Assembly (NCBI GenBank): GCA_902801375.1
Contig: CADCIB010000003.1
Span: 117,535-181,534, forward strand
Direction of reading: 5' to 3'
Length of the DNA: 64,000 nucleotides
From: an uncultured Prevotellaceae bacterium
Lineage (GTDB): Bacteria > Bacteroidota > Bacteroidia > Bacteroidales > Bacteroidaceae
Within the stretch, counting starts at the first letter, position 1. Every line of letters starts with the position of its first letter. The translations under genes and the position numbers were made by a program. This document shows positions 1-8,967 of this stretch, piece after piece. The notes beneath the pieces are model-generated. The model saw nothing but the letters and a program-made list of their open reading frames with translations. It was not told the DNA's origin and made no database searches.

Positions 1-1207
1 TCATGTTGGCCGTATAACGGTCCACGCTGTTTTGGCGGTAGCGTCCCGGATCGTACATGGCACTGAGCGAACCGTAGAAACTAATGTTTTCCGTACCTGC
101 CGACACACTGACCGAGTGGTTATGTTGAATGCTGTTCGAAAACAGTTCTCCGAACCAGTCAGTATTGCGCATTTCGGCTTGGCGGAGGTATGCATTCTGT
201 GCAGCCTCGTCGTTGGTCAGCGCAAAGCTACCCGTCGCAGGGTCATAGTCGTTGGTCAGCTGGTACATTTTTCCAAACACACCACTCTTGGAGGCACGGT
301 AAGTGTCGGCAAAGTTGAACCATCCCTTGTCACGCATTTCCATATAGACCACCATCTGCTCCTGCGAGTTCATGATGTTATAGTCGCGGTAGTTGGGACG
401 GAGACGCAGGGTATACTCACCAGTATAGCCTACACGAGTCTTTCCAGCCTTACCTTTCTTCGTCGTGACGACAATCACGCCCGACATGGCACGTGCGCCG
501 TAGATACTCGTGGCCGAACCATCTTTCAGAATGTCGAACGTCTCAATGTCGTCGGCATTCAAACCTGCCACGGCTGAGGAGATGAGCGTTTCGGCATCGC
601 CACTCGACAGGTCGTCGGCCGTCACATCGGTCACATCCTCCATGATGACGCCATCGATGACCCACAACGGCTTGGAGTTACCATAAATACTGGTTGCACC
701 ACGGACACGGATCTTGGGTGCCGTGCCGAAAGTGCCACTGACATTCTGCACCGACACACCTGCCGCACGTCCTTCAAGAGAACGGCTGATGTCGGCCATA
801 CCGTCGAGTTTGGCATCAGAGGCACTGATTTTTGTGGTGGCACCCGTGAAGAGGCGCTTGTCCATCTTCTGCATACCAGTGACAACGACCTCCTCCAACT
901 GTTGGCCGCTGTCGGGTTTCAGGCGGATCGTGCTTTGCTGAGCCAGTTTGCCGACGGCTATCTCCTGCGTCTCGTAGCCAAGATAGGACACGACGACTAC
1001 ATCGCTCTTCGACGGAGCTGTCAGGAGGAAGTGTCCCTCTAAGTCGGTGACAGTGCCTTGTCCGCCCTTCTTCAGCTTCAAGGAGGCTCCAATGAGAGGT
1101 TCGCCCGTCTCGTCGAGCACAGTGCCGCGGATGGCATCACTCCCCGTCTGACCCAAGACAGACAAGGTGAACAGCAATAGTGCTAAAAGACTCTTAAATC
1201 TTTGCAT
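1..1207 (-). CDS. SusC/RagA-type TonB-dependent outer-membrane receptor, N-terminal part
   Basis: The reading frame opens at an ATG ending at 1207 and stays open to the window edge, so only about the first 400 residues are present. The order is a signal peptide, a carboxypeptidase-like regulatory domain (GTVLDETGEPLIGASLKLKK at about residue 29), a TonB box-like segment LEEVVVTG near residue 97, and a plug domain containing the SusC signatures IRVRGATSIYGNSKPLWVIDG and GSATSIYGARAMSGVIVVTTK. The start of the barrel follows. SusC proteins form the TonB-energised channel of glycan or peptide uptake complexes, with a SusD lipoprotein as lid. A SusD gene would be expected downstream on the minus strand, outside the window. 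The substrate cannot be inferred from this fragment. Confidence 0.93.
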   Translation of the reverse strand, partial: MQRFKSLLALLLFTLSVLGQTGSDAIRGTVLDETGEPLIGASLKLKKGGQGTVTDLEGHFLLTAPSKSDVVVVSYLGYETQEIAVGKLAQQSTIRLKPDSGQQLEEVVVTGMQKMDKRLFTGATTKISASDAKLDGMADISRSLEGRAAGVSVQNVSGTFGTAPKIRVRGATSIYGNSKPLWVIDGVIMEDVTDVTADDLSSGDAETLISSAVAGLNADDIETFDILKDGSATSIYGARAMSGVIVVTTKKGKAGKTRVGYTGEYTLRLRPNYRDYNIMNSQEQMVVYMEMRDKGWFNFADTYRASKSGVFGKMYQLTNDYDPATGSFALTNDEAAQNAYLRQAEMRNTDWFGELFSNSIQHNHSVSVSAGTENISFYGSLSAMYDPGRYRQNSVDRYTANM

Positions 1208-1247
1208 AATGGTGAGAGGTGAGAAATGAGTGGTGAGTGGTGAGATT
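1208..1247. repeat. GA-rich low-complexity repeat (GGTGAG/GAGTG units)
   Basis: The short gap between the SusC-like gene and the next minus-strand gene consists of imperfect GGTGAGAGGTGAGAAATGAG-type units. Similar purine-rich runs recur in this window near 10912-10945, 12900-12936, 38755-38775 and 45392-45450, sometimes inside genes. Confidence 0.6.
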
Positions 1248-1250
1248 GAA

Positions 1251-2159
1251 TTAACGGACGACTATTATCTTACCATTCTGGATAAAGATACCATGGGTGG
1301 GATTTGCTACATAGCGGCCCTGCAAGTCATAGACACGGTTGTCTTGCTGCGTCGGCAACGAAACATGCTGGATGGCAGTAGCTCCTCCAATTCCTCCATC
1401 ATAATAATGCTCCGACTTGTGCGGGTCGTTCTCGCTGGCCTTGTAGTCGTCTTTGTCGGTCTCAGCGAAATGGGCATAGTAGATGGCCGGGCCGCTGACG
1501 GTAACAGTCATTTCGCGCTCGGTACTTACAATATTGCCATCGCTGTCGGTCCAGTGATCGAACTTGTAATATTTCACGCCACCGCCCTCAGGACTCATGG
1601 AATCACCGTAGGCTGACAGAGTCACCTGGTCACCTGGCTCGGTGTAGAGTTTGTCGGCGTAGGCGTTGCCACAGCCAATCTGATCTTCAGCCACACGGGC
1701 AACTACACCCTTGGTGAATACAGCAAAGATATAATCGGTGGGAGCGGCCAGTTGCTCCAAAGCCTCAGCAGCGAGCTCATCGGCCTCTGTGGAAGAGTTT
1801 CCTTTATAGATGGTGGGATCGTAGATGGCTGTGAAGTAACCATCAGCTCTCACCTTCACTTGCAGGTCGAGCTCTCTGTCGTAGGTTTGGTTTCCGTTGT
1901 CACGGGCAAAGCCGGCAAGCATATAACCTTCGGTAGCCTGTGCCCAGATAAATGCATCACTGATAGCTCCGTTGGTATAGCGTTTGAACTCAGATGTGGC
2001 GTCATACTCTTTCTCATCGTAGGACACAAAATCGGTATAGACGGTACCTGCTCCTGTGGGATAAGCCTCAGCTTTCACCCAAATGATGTTGTCTTCGTTC
2101 GCAAAAGCAGTCGCGGTGCTGATGAGCGCCATCGCTGCGGCAATGAATAATTTCTTCAT
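1251..2159 (-). CDS. Secreted protein with InlB B-repeat-like segment and type IX-like C-terminal sorting motif
   Basis: The product has 302 residues. A classical signal peptide (MKKLFIAAAMALISTATAFA) is followed by a beta-rich region. The segment KYYKFDHWTDSDGNIVSTER near residues 205-240, followed by ..IYYAHF, resembles the Listeria-Bacteroides InlB B-repeat. The final 27 residues contain VYDLQGRYV...GIFIQNGKIIVVR, the same short C-terminal module found on three other secreted proteins here, and I read it as a type IX secretion sorting signal. The start codon overlaps the stop of the upstream DUF4105 gene (ATGA, 2156-2159), so the two genes are probably translationally coupled. The specific function is unknown; adhesion or a structural surface role is inference. 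Confidence 0.8.
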   Translation of the reverse strand: MKKLFIAAAMALISTATAFANEDNIIWVKAEAYPTGAGTVYTDFVSYDEKEYDATSEFKRYTNGAISDAFIWAQATEGYMLAGFARDNGNQTYDRELDLQVKVRADGYFTAIYDPTIYKGNSSTEADELAAEALEQLAAPTDYIFAVFTKGVVARVAEDQIGCGNAYADKLYTEPGDQVTLSAYGDSMSPEGGGVKYYKFDHWTDSDGNIVSTEREMTVTVSGPAIYYAHFAETDKDDYKASENDPHKSEHYYDGGIGGATAIQHVSLPTQQDNRVYDLQGRYVANPTHGIFIQNGKIIVVR

Positions 2160-3382
2160 ATTCTTTGAGGTTTTAATGTTTTTATTGTTTTGATGTTTGA
2201 TTTCAATAATAATCTGATGGCATAGGTTGCCATAAACAGTGCGTGGGGCAAATCAAGCTGGGCGACAAAAGGAGTCAGCAACAGCAGTATGAGAATGGCG
2301 ACTATTAGGCAGGTGCAAATTTCAGGCAACCATTTGCGGCGGAAGGCCCAAAGCAGCAGTGGCAATGGATTGAACACGAGCAGATACCAGTTCCACTGGG
2401 TAGCTTCCAAGTCTGAAAGTAATACCAAAGCCGTGAGACCCAATGCCAACAGGATGTAGGCGGCCAACAGCACACTGTCGATTAGGAACGGCAGTCGCTT
2501 CCAGCCCAAATACCACTGTCCAATGGTGATCACCACAACCAATAATAATAATATGGTGAAGACACCAATAGGTGTCAGTAATCCATGCCAGATGGATGAG
2601 GGGTGAATGGCAACAGGCGACAGGCCGGCTGTCAGTATTTCAGCATCGCCGGAAATGATATGCCGGTTGTCGTCAGTGAGCGTAGCCTGCCGCCATACCT
2701 CGGGAAGCGTGTGCGGTGTAAGCTTATGCTCGATAGGCCCCATCTCGTCGCCTGCGGGTCCCATGATGGTCTGCCAGAAGAACCGGCTCCAAGGGTAAGG
2801 TGCCGATTCGGTCAACATCTGATCGCGGAACGACCCGTTAGTTTGGGCAGGCAACTGCCGATAATCCACAGAAGAGGGCAAAACTGAAGTTATCAGGTCG
2901 ATGACCATTGAGGCACACTGGGTGTGCAGGTAGTTATAGCGATAGCACCCTCCCCGCACAATCTCTTTGTCGGCATGTTGCCAAAGCATAAGCTTTTCCT
3001 TCGGAGTGAGGTTGAGCTGGTGCTGAGCCACGCCACGTCCTGCATTGCGATAATACTCCAGATAGGCAGGTGTTGGCGCTGCTGCGAAACCGCCCATAGC
3101 CTTGCCGCGGAAAAAGTCGTACAGTCCTTTCGCATCAGTTGGCGTTTCAAAAGTGAAACAGTAGTCCATCTTATGGTCAGGACATTGCAACCGCAATGCG
3201 CAGTGGCCGAAGAGAGAATAAGGTTCGGCTGCAGGACTTACAACGAGCAGGCTTGCTGTGATGTAGTCGGGCTTCAGTTGCTCCAGTGAATCGGAGGCAG
3301 CTGCAGCCTCAGACGCAGCTCTGCTCACGTTGGAAGTGAGCAGCAGCATTGTCAGCAGCAGAGTGTGTATCAGCCTTGTCAT
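2156..3382 (-). CDS. DUF4105 (Lnb N-terminal-like) periplasmic domain protein with C-terminal membrane segments
   Basis: The product has 408 residues. After a signal peptide (MTRLIHTLLLTMLLLTSNVS) comes a domain with the DUF4105/Lnb pattern: a GH pair in LFGHCALRL near residue 60, a YxFxF strand pair, FFRGKAMGGF, and a Cys-containing segment YRYNYLHTQCAS near residue 150. This pattern resembles papain-like Lnb enzymes, which act on lipoproteins, but Bacteroidetes homologues of this type are not characterised. From about residue 260 to the end there are four or five hydrophobic helices. It overlaps the next gene by ATGA. The catalytic assignment (His in GH, Cys in TQC) is inference from fold similarity. 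Confidence 0.8.
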   Translation of the reverse strand: MTRLIHTLLLTMLLLTSNVSRAASEAAAASDSLEQLKPDYITASLLVVSPAAEPYSLFGHCALRLQCPDHKMDYCFTFETPTDAKGLYDFFRGKAMGGFAAAPTPAYLEYYRNAGRGVAQHQLNLTPKEKLMLWQHADKEIVRGGCYRYNYLHTQCASMVIDLITSVLPSSVDYRQLPAQTNGSFRDQMLTESAPYPWSRFFWQTIMGPAGDEMGPIEHKLTPHTLPEVWRQATLTDDNRHIISGDAEILTAGLSPVAIHPSSIWHGLLTPIGVFTILLLLVVVITIGQWYLGWKRLPFLIDSVLLAAYILLALGLTALVLLSDLEATQWNWYLLVFNPLPLLLWAFRRKWLPEICTCLIVAILILLLLTPFVAQLDLPHALFMATYAIRLLLKSNIKTIKTLKPQRI

Positions 3383-3420
3383 TCGTCGTTGTTTTGTTTG
3401 TTGATCTTGATAAAGCCATT

Positions 3421-3445
3421 CGGAATCCCCCGCGGGGGATTACCG
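3421..3445. repeat. GC-rich perfect palindrome between two genes
   Basis: Bases 3424-3441 (AATCCCCCGCGGGGGATT) are a perfect 18-bp palindrome flanked by a further CGG/CCG pair. It lies between the end of the 977-residue gene and the start of the DUF4105 gene. No T-run follows on the minus strand, so a classical terminator is not evident. It could be a processing or attenuation hairpin. Confidence 0.6.
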
Positions 3446-3464
3446 AATAGCGAACATGAGAAAA

Positions 3465-6398
3465 CTACTTAATCACAATCTTTTTACCGTTCACGATATA
3501 GATTCCTTTTTTGTTCTGACCCTCATTGACGCGGCGGCCCTGCAGGTCGTAGGCCTGTTGAGGCAGCATCTCAACACACTGTTCGATAGCGGTGGAAATC
3601 ACCAGCTTGGGACCATCGGTGTATTGCTTGCCATCGACGAACTCCAGGTCGTTGGTCTGGTTGGTATCGCCACCCTGTCCGTTGTTGAAGATGATGAAGG
3701 CGGGAGCAGCCTCACCTTTGTAGCTGAAAGCATAGACGTTGTGGCCGTCCACTTGCTCTTCAGTAGCAGTCAGCTGTATTCCAGGCCATTCGCCCATCTG
3801 CATATTCTCGTCGGTCCAGGTGTAAGCCCATACCTCAGCCCAGTCAGCCACATTCACGTAGGTGGCGGTCCACGTGCAGTAGTCGGTGCACTCGGCATCA
3901 AGTGTCAGACTGTTCTCCTCAAGGTTGAACACGAAGTTCAGCGTGTAGAAACCGCTCATTTCGGGAGTCCATGAGAAATTCTGCGGGTCGCTGCCAGGTG
4001 CGGGCAGTTCGTAGACGCCCCACTGCTGATCAGCACGCAGCTTATACTCGAAGGTCTTCGGTTCTCTCACCTCCAGGTCGGTGATGGTCAGCGTGTACGT
4101 ACCATCTTCTGCTTGTGTCATCATCAGGTCGGTGTCCCAATCAGAGAAGTCACCCACGATGCCGTATTCATGCTCCTCAACCTGTGGCTGTTCTGCATCG
4201 ATGCAGTAGAGACGCAGGTTGTCGAAATACCAGTCCTGATAGTTGGCCGTACCCGTGTACTGCAGTTTCAGGTTCATGTCTTGGTCGTCGGCCTTGTCGA
4301 AGGTGATGACATTCTCAACCCATCCGCCGCCGTAGACACCGCCACCATACATACCAACACCCGTCAGCGAACCTACCTTCTCATCGTTCACCAGCACCTC
4401 TGCGCTAACGGTTGCGGGCGACATATAGGTGACAGACAGCACATACTTGCCCTTGGGCAGTCCGCTAATGGTCTGCCACATATAGGAGTTCTTTTCGTTA
4501 GAATTGCGATAGTAGTCGGCTGTTACACCATAGACATTCTTATCGGCTTCGTTGGTCTTGGGATTCGTCCAGGCAGTCTTGTCTGTACGAATCTCCATGT
4601 TCAGTTTGTGCCATGCTGTGGCAACTGCTGTGCCTGTGGCGTTGCCAGCCACGATGTTTTCCGTATAATCTTTTGCATTGGTTACCCCCTCACAATAAGC
4701 ATTCGACACATAAACGTCGAAGATTGCTGTTTCCAGCTGCTCTTTCATCTCTGTGGCATTGGCGGCCGAAGAGGGCTGTTTGGCTATGAGTTCCTGAATC
4801 TGTTCGAGTATCTCCTTCTTTGCATAAGGATAGGCCTCCTCATTATAGGTTGCGGCTGTTTCCTTGGCTTTCTCCAGTTTGGTATAGGATTCTTTGGCAG
4901 CCACGAATTCCCTCACGGCAGCATACATATTGGCAATGAGCTGCTCGTAGTCATCGCCTTCTGCATCGATGGCTTCTTGCAGGGCGGTGCGCTCAGAGCC
5001 TGTCACCACGTCAAACAGACTGTTGTTGATGATAGACTGCATGTCGGATCTGGCATTGGAATGGACACGGGGCATCAGCATGCTCTCGTTTTTACAATAG
5101 AGCAGTCTGAACTGGTCAATGCGGAAACTTGTGGAACTCTTGGCACCCACCAGCAGTTCGCCATACTCTGTGTGATTCAGTATGGGGGTGTGCATACGGA
5201 GGTAGAGTGCATCGGTGCCACCCTTGCAGATGGCGGTGAGGTCACCCAACATGAGCGTTGCGTTCTGGTTCAGTCTGGCATCGAGGACATAATAGCCTGC
5301 GGGCAGGTGACCCACTGTTTGCGTCAAGGAATTGTTTCCGTTCGTAGCAAATTCCACGATATTCTGGCCGTCAATATAGGGGATGGATTCCGTATTGATG
5401 GGTTCGCCGACTGTTCCAGCATTGCTCCCCCATGTCCACGGTTCAATCTTGCCAGTCTCGAACGAGGCGTTTTCCAGATAGGTGGAGGTAATGTCAACAA
5501 TCATACCTGATGCGGCGATGGCTGCTGCCATGGCTTCGTAAAGAGCCTCTGTCTGGTTGTCAACATCTTCCTGACTGGTGGGGTCAGCCAGCATGGCCCT
5601 CGCAGCTTCTATGGCTGCAGCCAAGTTACTGTTGCCAAGCTCTACATTGAGGAACGCTGCCTTATCGATGACGGCTGCCAACGCTGTAGTTATCACACTG
5701 CCGGCATACTCCAACTTCAAATCGTCAACAATGACATAGTAGCTTGAACCATAGCATACTTGGAAACGTCCTGTCGTAGCCTCAGTAAGTTCGATGTCAA
5801 GTATATCCTGATCCCAGGCATTGCTGGCAAACTGAACACTTGCACGCTTGCCGGGAATCAGGTCTTCATCAGTGCCGCCAGTGGGCATGAAGCCTGTCCT
5901 GACATTAGTTACCTGCTGGGTGGCATCAGGACTGCTTTGCCCGTTGCGAGCATACAGATTCACCGTGAGCCGATAGACACCGGCAGGCAAGGTAATCTCC
6001 TCGGTCTGCTGATACACCAAACCAGCTGCGCCAGTGAAACAAAGTCCCTTTTCGCCCGTGACGCCCTGTTCGGGGCCAGACTCACCAGCAGTTGCGTATT
6101 TTCCCGACTGAATGTTACATCCGTATGTGACAACACCGCCATTGGCGTTCTTCTGTTGCTCTACCAATTTCCATCCTTGAGTTTCATAATCTGTTCCTTT
6201 GGCTACATTCCATTCGGAGTACAACTCAACTACATTGACATCAACATCGTTGTAGTTGTCATGATGGACAACAATGGGTAGCGCCTCGCACTCCTCAAAC
6301 CCTGCGTTGGGAATGTACTGTGACGTGACATCAGTCTGTGCCTGAACACCTATATTAAATAGGAAGGCTGTTGCGAAAAGTAAAAGTTTCTTGATCAT
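3465..6398 (-). CDS. Large secreted multi-domain carbohydrate-binding protein with CBM26-like module and C-terminal sorting motif
   Basis: The product has 977 residues. The signal peptide (MIKKLLLFATAFLFNIGVQA) is followed by three jelly-roll-like modules that each end in a DxLRLxY-type strand. They lie roughly at residues 22-235, 300-440 and 575-735, with alpha-helical spacers between (for example EQIQELIAKQ). Next come a SusE/F-like starch-binding-type domain near 738-830 (GIVGDFSDWD, FEYKLRADQQWG) and a CBM26-like module near 836-920 (VWAYTWTDENMQMGEWPGI, AFIIFNNGQGGDTNQTNDL). The C-terminus is AYDLQGRRV...GIYIVNGKKIVIK. No catalytic domain was seen, so this is probably a cell-surface glycan binder, with starch-like glycans the best guess. 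It has its own promoter and lies directly downstream of an AraC-type hybrid regulator that probably controls it. Confidence 0.85.
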   Translation of the reverse strand: MIKKLLLFATAFLFNIGVQAQTDVTSQYIPNAGFEECEALPIVVHHDNYNDVDVNVVELYSEWNVAKGTDYETQGWKLVEQQKNANGGVVTYGCNIQSGKYATAGESGPEQGVTGEKGLCFTGAAGLVYQQTEEITLPAGVYRLTVNLYARNGQSSPDATQQVTNVRTGFMPTGGTDEDLIPGKRASVQFASNAWDQDILDIELTEATTGRFQVCYGSSYYVIVDDLKLEYAGSVITTALAAVIDKAAFLNVELGNSNLAAAIEAARAMLADPTSQEDVDNQTEALYEAMAAAIAASGMIVDITSTYLENASFETGKIEPWTWGSNAGTVGEPINTESIPYIDGQNIVEFATNGNNSLTQTVGHLPAGYYVLDARLNQNATLMLGDLTAICKGGTDALYLRMHTPILNHTEYGELLVGAKSSTSFRIDQFRLLYCKNESMLMPRVHSNARSDMQSIINNSLFDVVTGSERTALQEAIDAEGDDYEQLIANMYAAVREFVAAKESYTKLEKAKETAATYNEEAYPYAKKEILEQIQELIAKQPSSAANATEMKEQLETAIFDVYVSNAYCEGVTNAKDYTENIVAGNATGTAVATAWHKLNMEIRTDKTAWTNPKTNEADKNVYGVTADYYRNSNEKNSYMWQTISGLPKGKYVLSVTYMSPATVSAEVLVNDEKVGSLTGVGMYGGGVYGGGWVENVITFDKADDQDMNLKLQYTGTANYQDWYFDNLRLYCIDAEQPQVEEHEYGIVGDFSDWDTDLMMTQAEDGTYTLTITDLEVREPKTFEYKLRADQQWGVYELPAPGSDPQNFSWTPEMSGFYTLNFVFNLEENSLTLDAECTDYCTWTATYVNVADWAEVWAYTWTDENMQMGEWPGIQLTATEEQVDGHNVYAFSYKGEAAPAFIIFNNGQGGDTNQTNDLEFVDGKQYTDGPKLVISTAIEQCVEMLPQQAYDLQGRRVNEGQNKKGIYIVNGKKIVIK

Positions 6399-6427
6399 AA
6401 GCGCGATTTTTTAAAAATTGACTGGTG

Positions 6428-6458
6428 CAAAGATAGTCATTTAAACCACGCCAAACAA
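6428..6458 (-). promoter_or_regulatory. Bacteroidetes-type promoter for the 977-residue binding protein
   Basis: Minus strand: TATCTTTG at 6435-6428 matches the -7 element TAnnTTTG. A TTG at 6458-6456 lies 20 bp upstream as the -33 element. The start codon is 30 bp downstream of the -7 element. Confidence 0.72.
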
Positions 6459-6469
6459 TAGTTTTCACA

Positions 6470-6503
6470 AATTGTAAAGCCGAAAACCACGAATTGTAAA
6501 GCC
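6470..6503 (-). promoter_or_regulatory. Candidate activator site: two direct repeats 22 bp apart
   Basis: AATTGTAAAGCC occurs at 6470-6481 and again identically at 6492-6503. The repeats are exactly two helical turns apart and lie just upstream of the -33 element of the downstream gene. An inverted half-site ACAATT follows at 6522-6527. Tandem same-face repeats adjoining the -33 region fit an AraC-family activator, and the adjacent gene encodes one. That this regulator binds here is inference. Confidence 0.6.
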
Positions 6504-6553
6504 TTTTAGACCCTACTTTTTACAATTTGCGCAAAAGAAAAAAGAAAAATTTG

Positions 6554-8368
6554 CTACTTTGTCATTGAACGGAATTCTGTGGGCGACACAGAGTAGCGGG
6601 TTTTGAAGTCGGCCGTGAAACGGGTATGACTGGCAAAACCAGATGCGGCTGCCACCTCCCCAATGGTCATCTCCGGATGCTGGCGCAACAGCTGTGCGGC
6701 ATGTTCCAGACGGCTGTCGCGAACGAAGCTGGCCAACGACTTGAAATTGCTTCCCTTGGCGAAGGCTGCACCGACACGCTTTTCCGACAGCCCGAAGCGG
6801 CTGGTGATGGTCTGGCGGTCGCACACGGGCTTGAGATGCAACTGCTCGCTGAGTATCACCCCACTCATGTATTGGAACAGCTCCTCGTCGGTCATCGCAT
6901 TCAAGTCTGGCTCAGCAGCCTTGACAGTCGACTCTGTCTCTTCGACGGTTTCGCCCTTAATTGCCTGCAAGGTCTCTTCGTATTTCTGACTATAACCCTT
7001 GGCCGATTGCATGGCCTCTTCGTATTTCTGCTTATAATCGATGGCCTCCGACATCTGTTCCACAAGCACATGGTTCTTGTAGTCGACAAAGCGTTTCTGA
7101 CGGAAGAAGTAGAATGCGAAAGCACAAGCCAACAGCATGATAATCGCACTCATGGCCATGATGAGGTTCTTACGACCAATAATAGCCTGCTGCCGTTCTA
7201 TCTCCATTTGTTGTTCCTGAGCATGATAGCGGGCGGCATAGTCGTGGCTTTGGTTTCGGTGTTGCCGGTCGTTCAGTATCTGGAGCAGCGCTTCATAGCG
7301 TTTCCGATAGCCCAGGCTGGCAACGGTATAACCCTGAGCCTCAGCAGCTTCAGCACGTGACAGGAGAATGTCGGCAAAGTCATGTCGCAGCGTGTCACCC
7401 TTCATTTCTGCCTCGGCTGCTCGATAGATGGCAAGCATGGCGGGATAGTCGCCCAGACGCCCCAGAGTGGGGGCTATCATCTTCCGTCCGTCGAGCGTAT
7501 GACCGTAGTCTGTCTTACCGAAAAGGGCCAGTTCGCGGCGAGCCTTCATGCCATCGTCCATCTCAGCATAGGCGGCCGCTTTGAAGGCCAAAGCCTGTGC
7601 ACCATAGAAGTCGCAGTAATCCTGCAGTTGTTCAAGCGTTGTGGGTGCATGCTCCGTGCCGTCGATAAAGTCATCGGGATGTTCTTCCATCTCGGTCAGA
7701 CGGTCTTGAATGAGTTGCGCCACAGGCAGGATTTCTTCATGATGCCCCGTTTCTCGCAGCACGGTAATCTTTCGCTTGCAGGCCAGGATATACGAAAGAA
7801 TCGCATTGAAATTGGAATGACTCTTCAACTGCTTGATGGCATTGTCTATCTTGGCCATACCCTCGGTCTGTTGTCCCAAGTGGGTCATCGCCATACCGAT
7901 GTCGGCCTCTGCACGCAGAGCCTCACTCTCTTTACCCAGACCGCGTAGCAACTTGGCATACTCCATGGACCAGCGTAGCAGCAACTCATCGTCGTGCCGC
8001 ATGCGCGATGCGTTGACCAATAGTTCCAACACTTCCTGCTGACGTCGGGGATGATGCTTCACAGAGTCGTGTGACAGCAACGTCTCTCCAATTTGAAGAG
8101 CCATGAACTGCCGTTGGTTACCTGTCGACCAAGTAAACAACCGAGCGCGTAGCAACTCAGCGCGAAAGTCGGCAATGGCCCCAGTCTGTTCGGCAGAGTC
8201 GATGAGCGCCAAGGCCTGTGCAGGAGCTTTCTCATACAACTCTGCAGCACGCTGTTCTATATATTGGGAGTCAGGAGAAACCGACATGGGTCTCCTGGCC
8301 GTGCACCCACACAGGGTGAGCACAACGACAAGAGAACACAGGAAATATCGGTTCACATGAATCTCCAT
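6554..8368 (-). CDS. Hybrid regulator: lipoprotein-type N-terminus, TPR sensor, transmembrane helix, coiled coil, AraC-type HTH
   Basis: The product has 604 residues. The N-terminus is hydrophobic and ends in LTLCGC, a plausible lipobox. Residues about 30-380 are helical TPR-like repeats (LYEKAPAQALALIDSAE and similar). A basic stretch IIGRKN precedes one membrane helix (LIMAMSAIIMLLACAFAFYF, about 405-425). A coiled-coil linker follows, with a duplicated YxQKYEEAMQSAKG/YSQKYEETLQAIKG heptad-like unit. The C-terminus is an AraC-type helix-turn-helix pair (ITSRFGLSEKRVGAAFAKGS, then TIGEVAAASGFASHTRFTAD). Such proteins probably sense an extracytoplasmic signal and act on nearby promoters. It lies directly upstream of the CBM26 protein gene in the same orientation, with repeated operator-like sites between. 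Confidence 0.87.
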   Translation of the reverse strand: MEIHVNRYFLCSLVVVLTLCGCTARRPMSVSPDSQYIEQRAAELYEKAPAQALALIDSAEQTGAIADFRAELLRARLFTWSTGNQRQFMALQIGETLLSHDSVKHHPRRQQEVLELLVNASRMRHDDELLLRWSMEYAKLLRGLGKESEALRAEADIGMAMTHLGQQTEGMAKIDNAIKQLKSHSNFNAILSYILACKRKITVLRETGHHEEILPVAQLIQDRLTEMEEHPDDFIDGTEHAPTTLEQLQDYCDFYGAQALAFKAAAYAEMDDGMKARRELALFGKTDYGHTLDGRKMIAPTLGRLGDYPAMLAIYRAAEAEMKGDTLRHDFADILLSRAEAAEAQGYTVASLGYRKRYEALLQILNDRQHRNQSHDYAARYHAQEQQMEIERQQAIIGRKNLIMAMSAIIMLLACAFAFYFFRQKRFVDYKNHVLVEQMSEAIDYKQKYEEAMQSAKGYSQKYEETLQAIKGETVEETESTVKAAEPDLNAMTDEELFQYMSGVILSEQLHLKPVCDRQTITSRFGLSEKRVGAAFAKGSNFKSLASFVRDSRLEHAAQLLRQHPEMTIGEVAAASGFASHTRFTADFKTRYSVSPTEFRSMTK

Positions 8369-8400
8369 AGTCTTTCTGTTGTTTTTGATGTTGCTCTTTT

Positions 8401-8967
8401 TCAGTTGTTGACGCTGAGCACGCCCATCGGTCCTGTGGTGGAGGCGTGATAACGGATGAGCTTATAGCCGCCTTCACCGCTGACCACGATGCCTCCGTTA
8501 TTCATGTCGTATTGCCGATGGCAGTTTTTGCAAGAAGCCTTACCGTCGCTGCTCATGGTCAGCTGATAACGCGGCATGTTGCTTTCTTCATAGCAATTAG
8601 GGCACTGGGCATCGTAAGCATAGAACGTAGGTGGATTGTCAAGCGTCCCATAACCCACTATCACGCCCGAGGCATTGTAGACGCCCAACACATTGGTTCG
8701 TTGCTTCTCCACGGCATTGATTGCCACACGACTTTTCATGCCTTGGTTGTTCTCAAAATCGAAATAGGCATCTGTGCTACGACTGATACGGCAGAAAAGG
8801 CCTGGTGCCATGGGATTCATGGCCGACGACAGGGTGGCATCCAGGTGGATGGAGTTGTCGTAGACGAAATAGGCCCTGTGGTTGCTGTATTCGAGCTCAG
8901 AGTCACCACACGACGAGATAACGAGAGCCAAAAGGCCGGGAAGAAGCAATCGACGAACTCTACTCAT
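8401..8967 (-). CDS. Lipoprotein with Rieske-like fold carrying two CxxC pairs
   Basis: The product has 188 residues. The signal sequence ends in VISSC (lipobox, Cys20). The C-terminal half reads YAYDAQCPNCYEE...CKNCHRQYDMNNGGIVVSGEGGYKLIRYHAS. The spacing and flanking motifs (A.D..CP, Y/FD..xGG, L..Y.v) resemble a Rieske [2Fe-2S] domain, but the ligand positions are Cys122/Cys125 and Cys146/Cys149, with His150 next to the second pair. The canonical Rieske pattern is CxH...CxxH. The site may bind zinc, iron or a modified cluster. The gene overlaps the upstream SRPBCC gene by 8 bp, so the two are probably expressed together. The physiological partner is not evident. Confidence 0.7.
   Translation of the reverse strand: MSRVRRLLLPGLLALVISSCGDSELEYSNHRAYFVYDNSIHLDATLSSAMNPMAPGLFCRISRSTDAYFDFENNQGMKSRVAINAVEKQRTNVLGVYNASGVIVGYGTLDNPPTFYAYDAQCPNCYEESNMPRYQLTMSSDGKASCKNCHRQYDMNNGGIVVSGEGGYKLIRYHASTTGPMGVLSVNN

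Noticed and set aside
1-195. 64-residue minus-strand ORF at the window edge
   Set aside because: Out of frame with the SusC-like gene that covers the same bases.
4113-5510. 465-residue plus-strand ORF
   Set aside because: Antisense to the 977-residue secreted protein; Cys/His-rich shadow composition with no domain.
8401-8967. True Rieske [2Fe-2S] protein
   Set aside because: The ligand pattern is CxxC...CxxCH, not CxH...CxxH; described only as Rieske-like.
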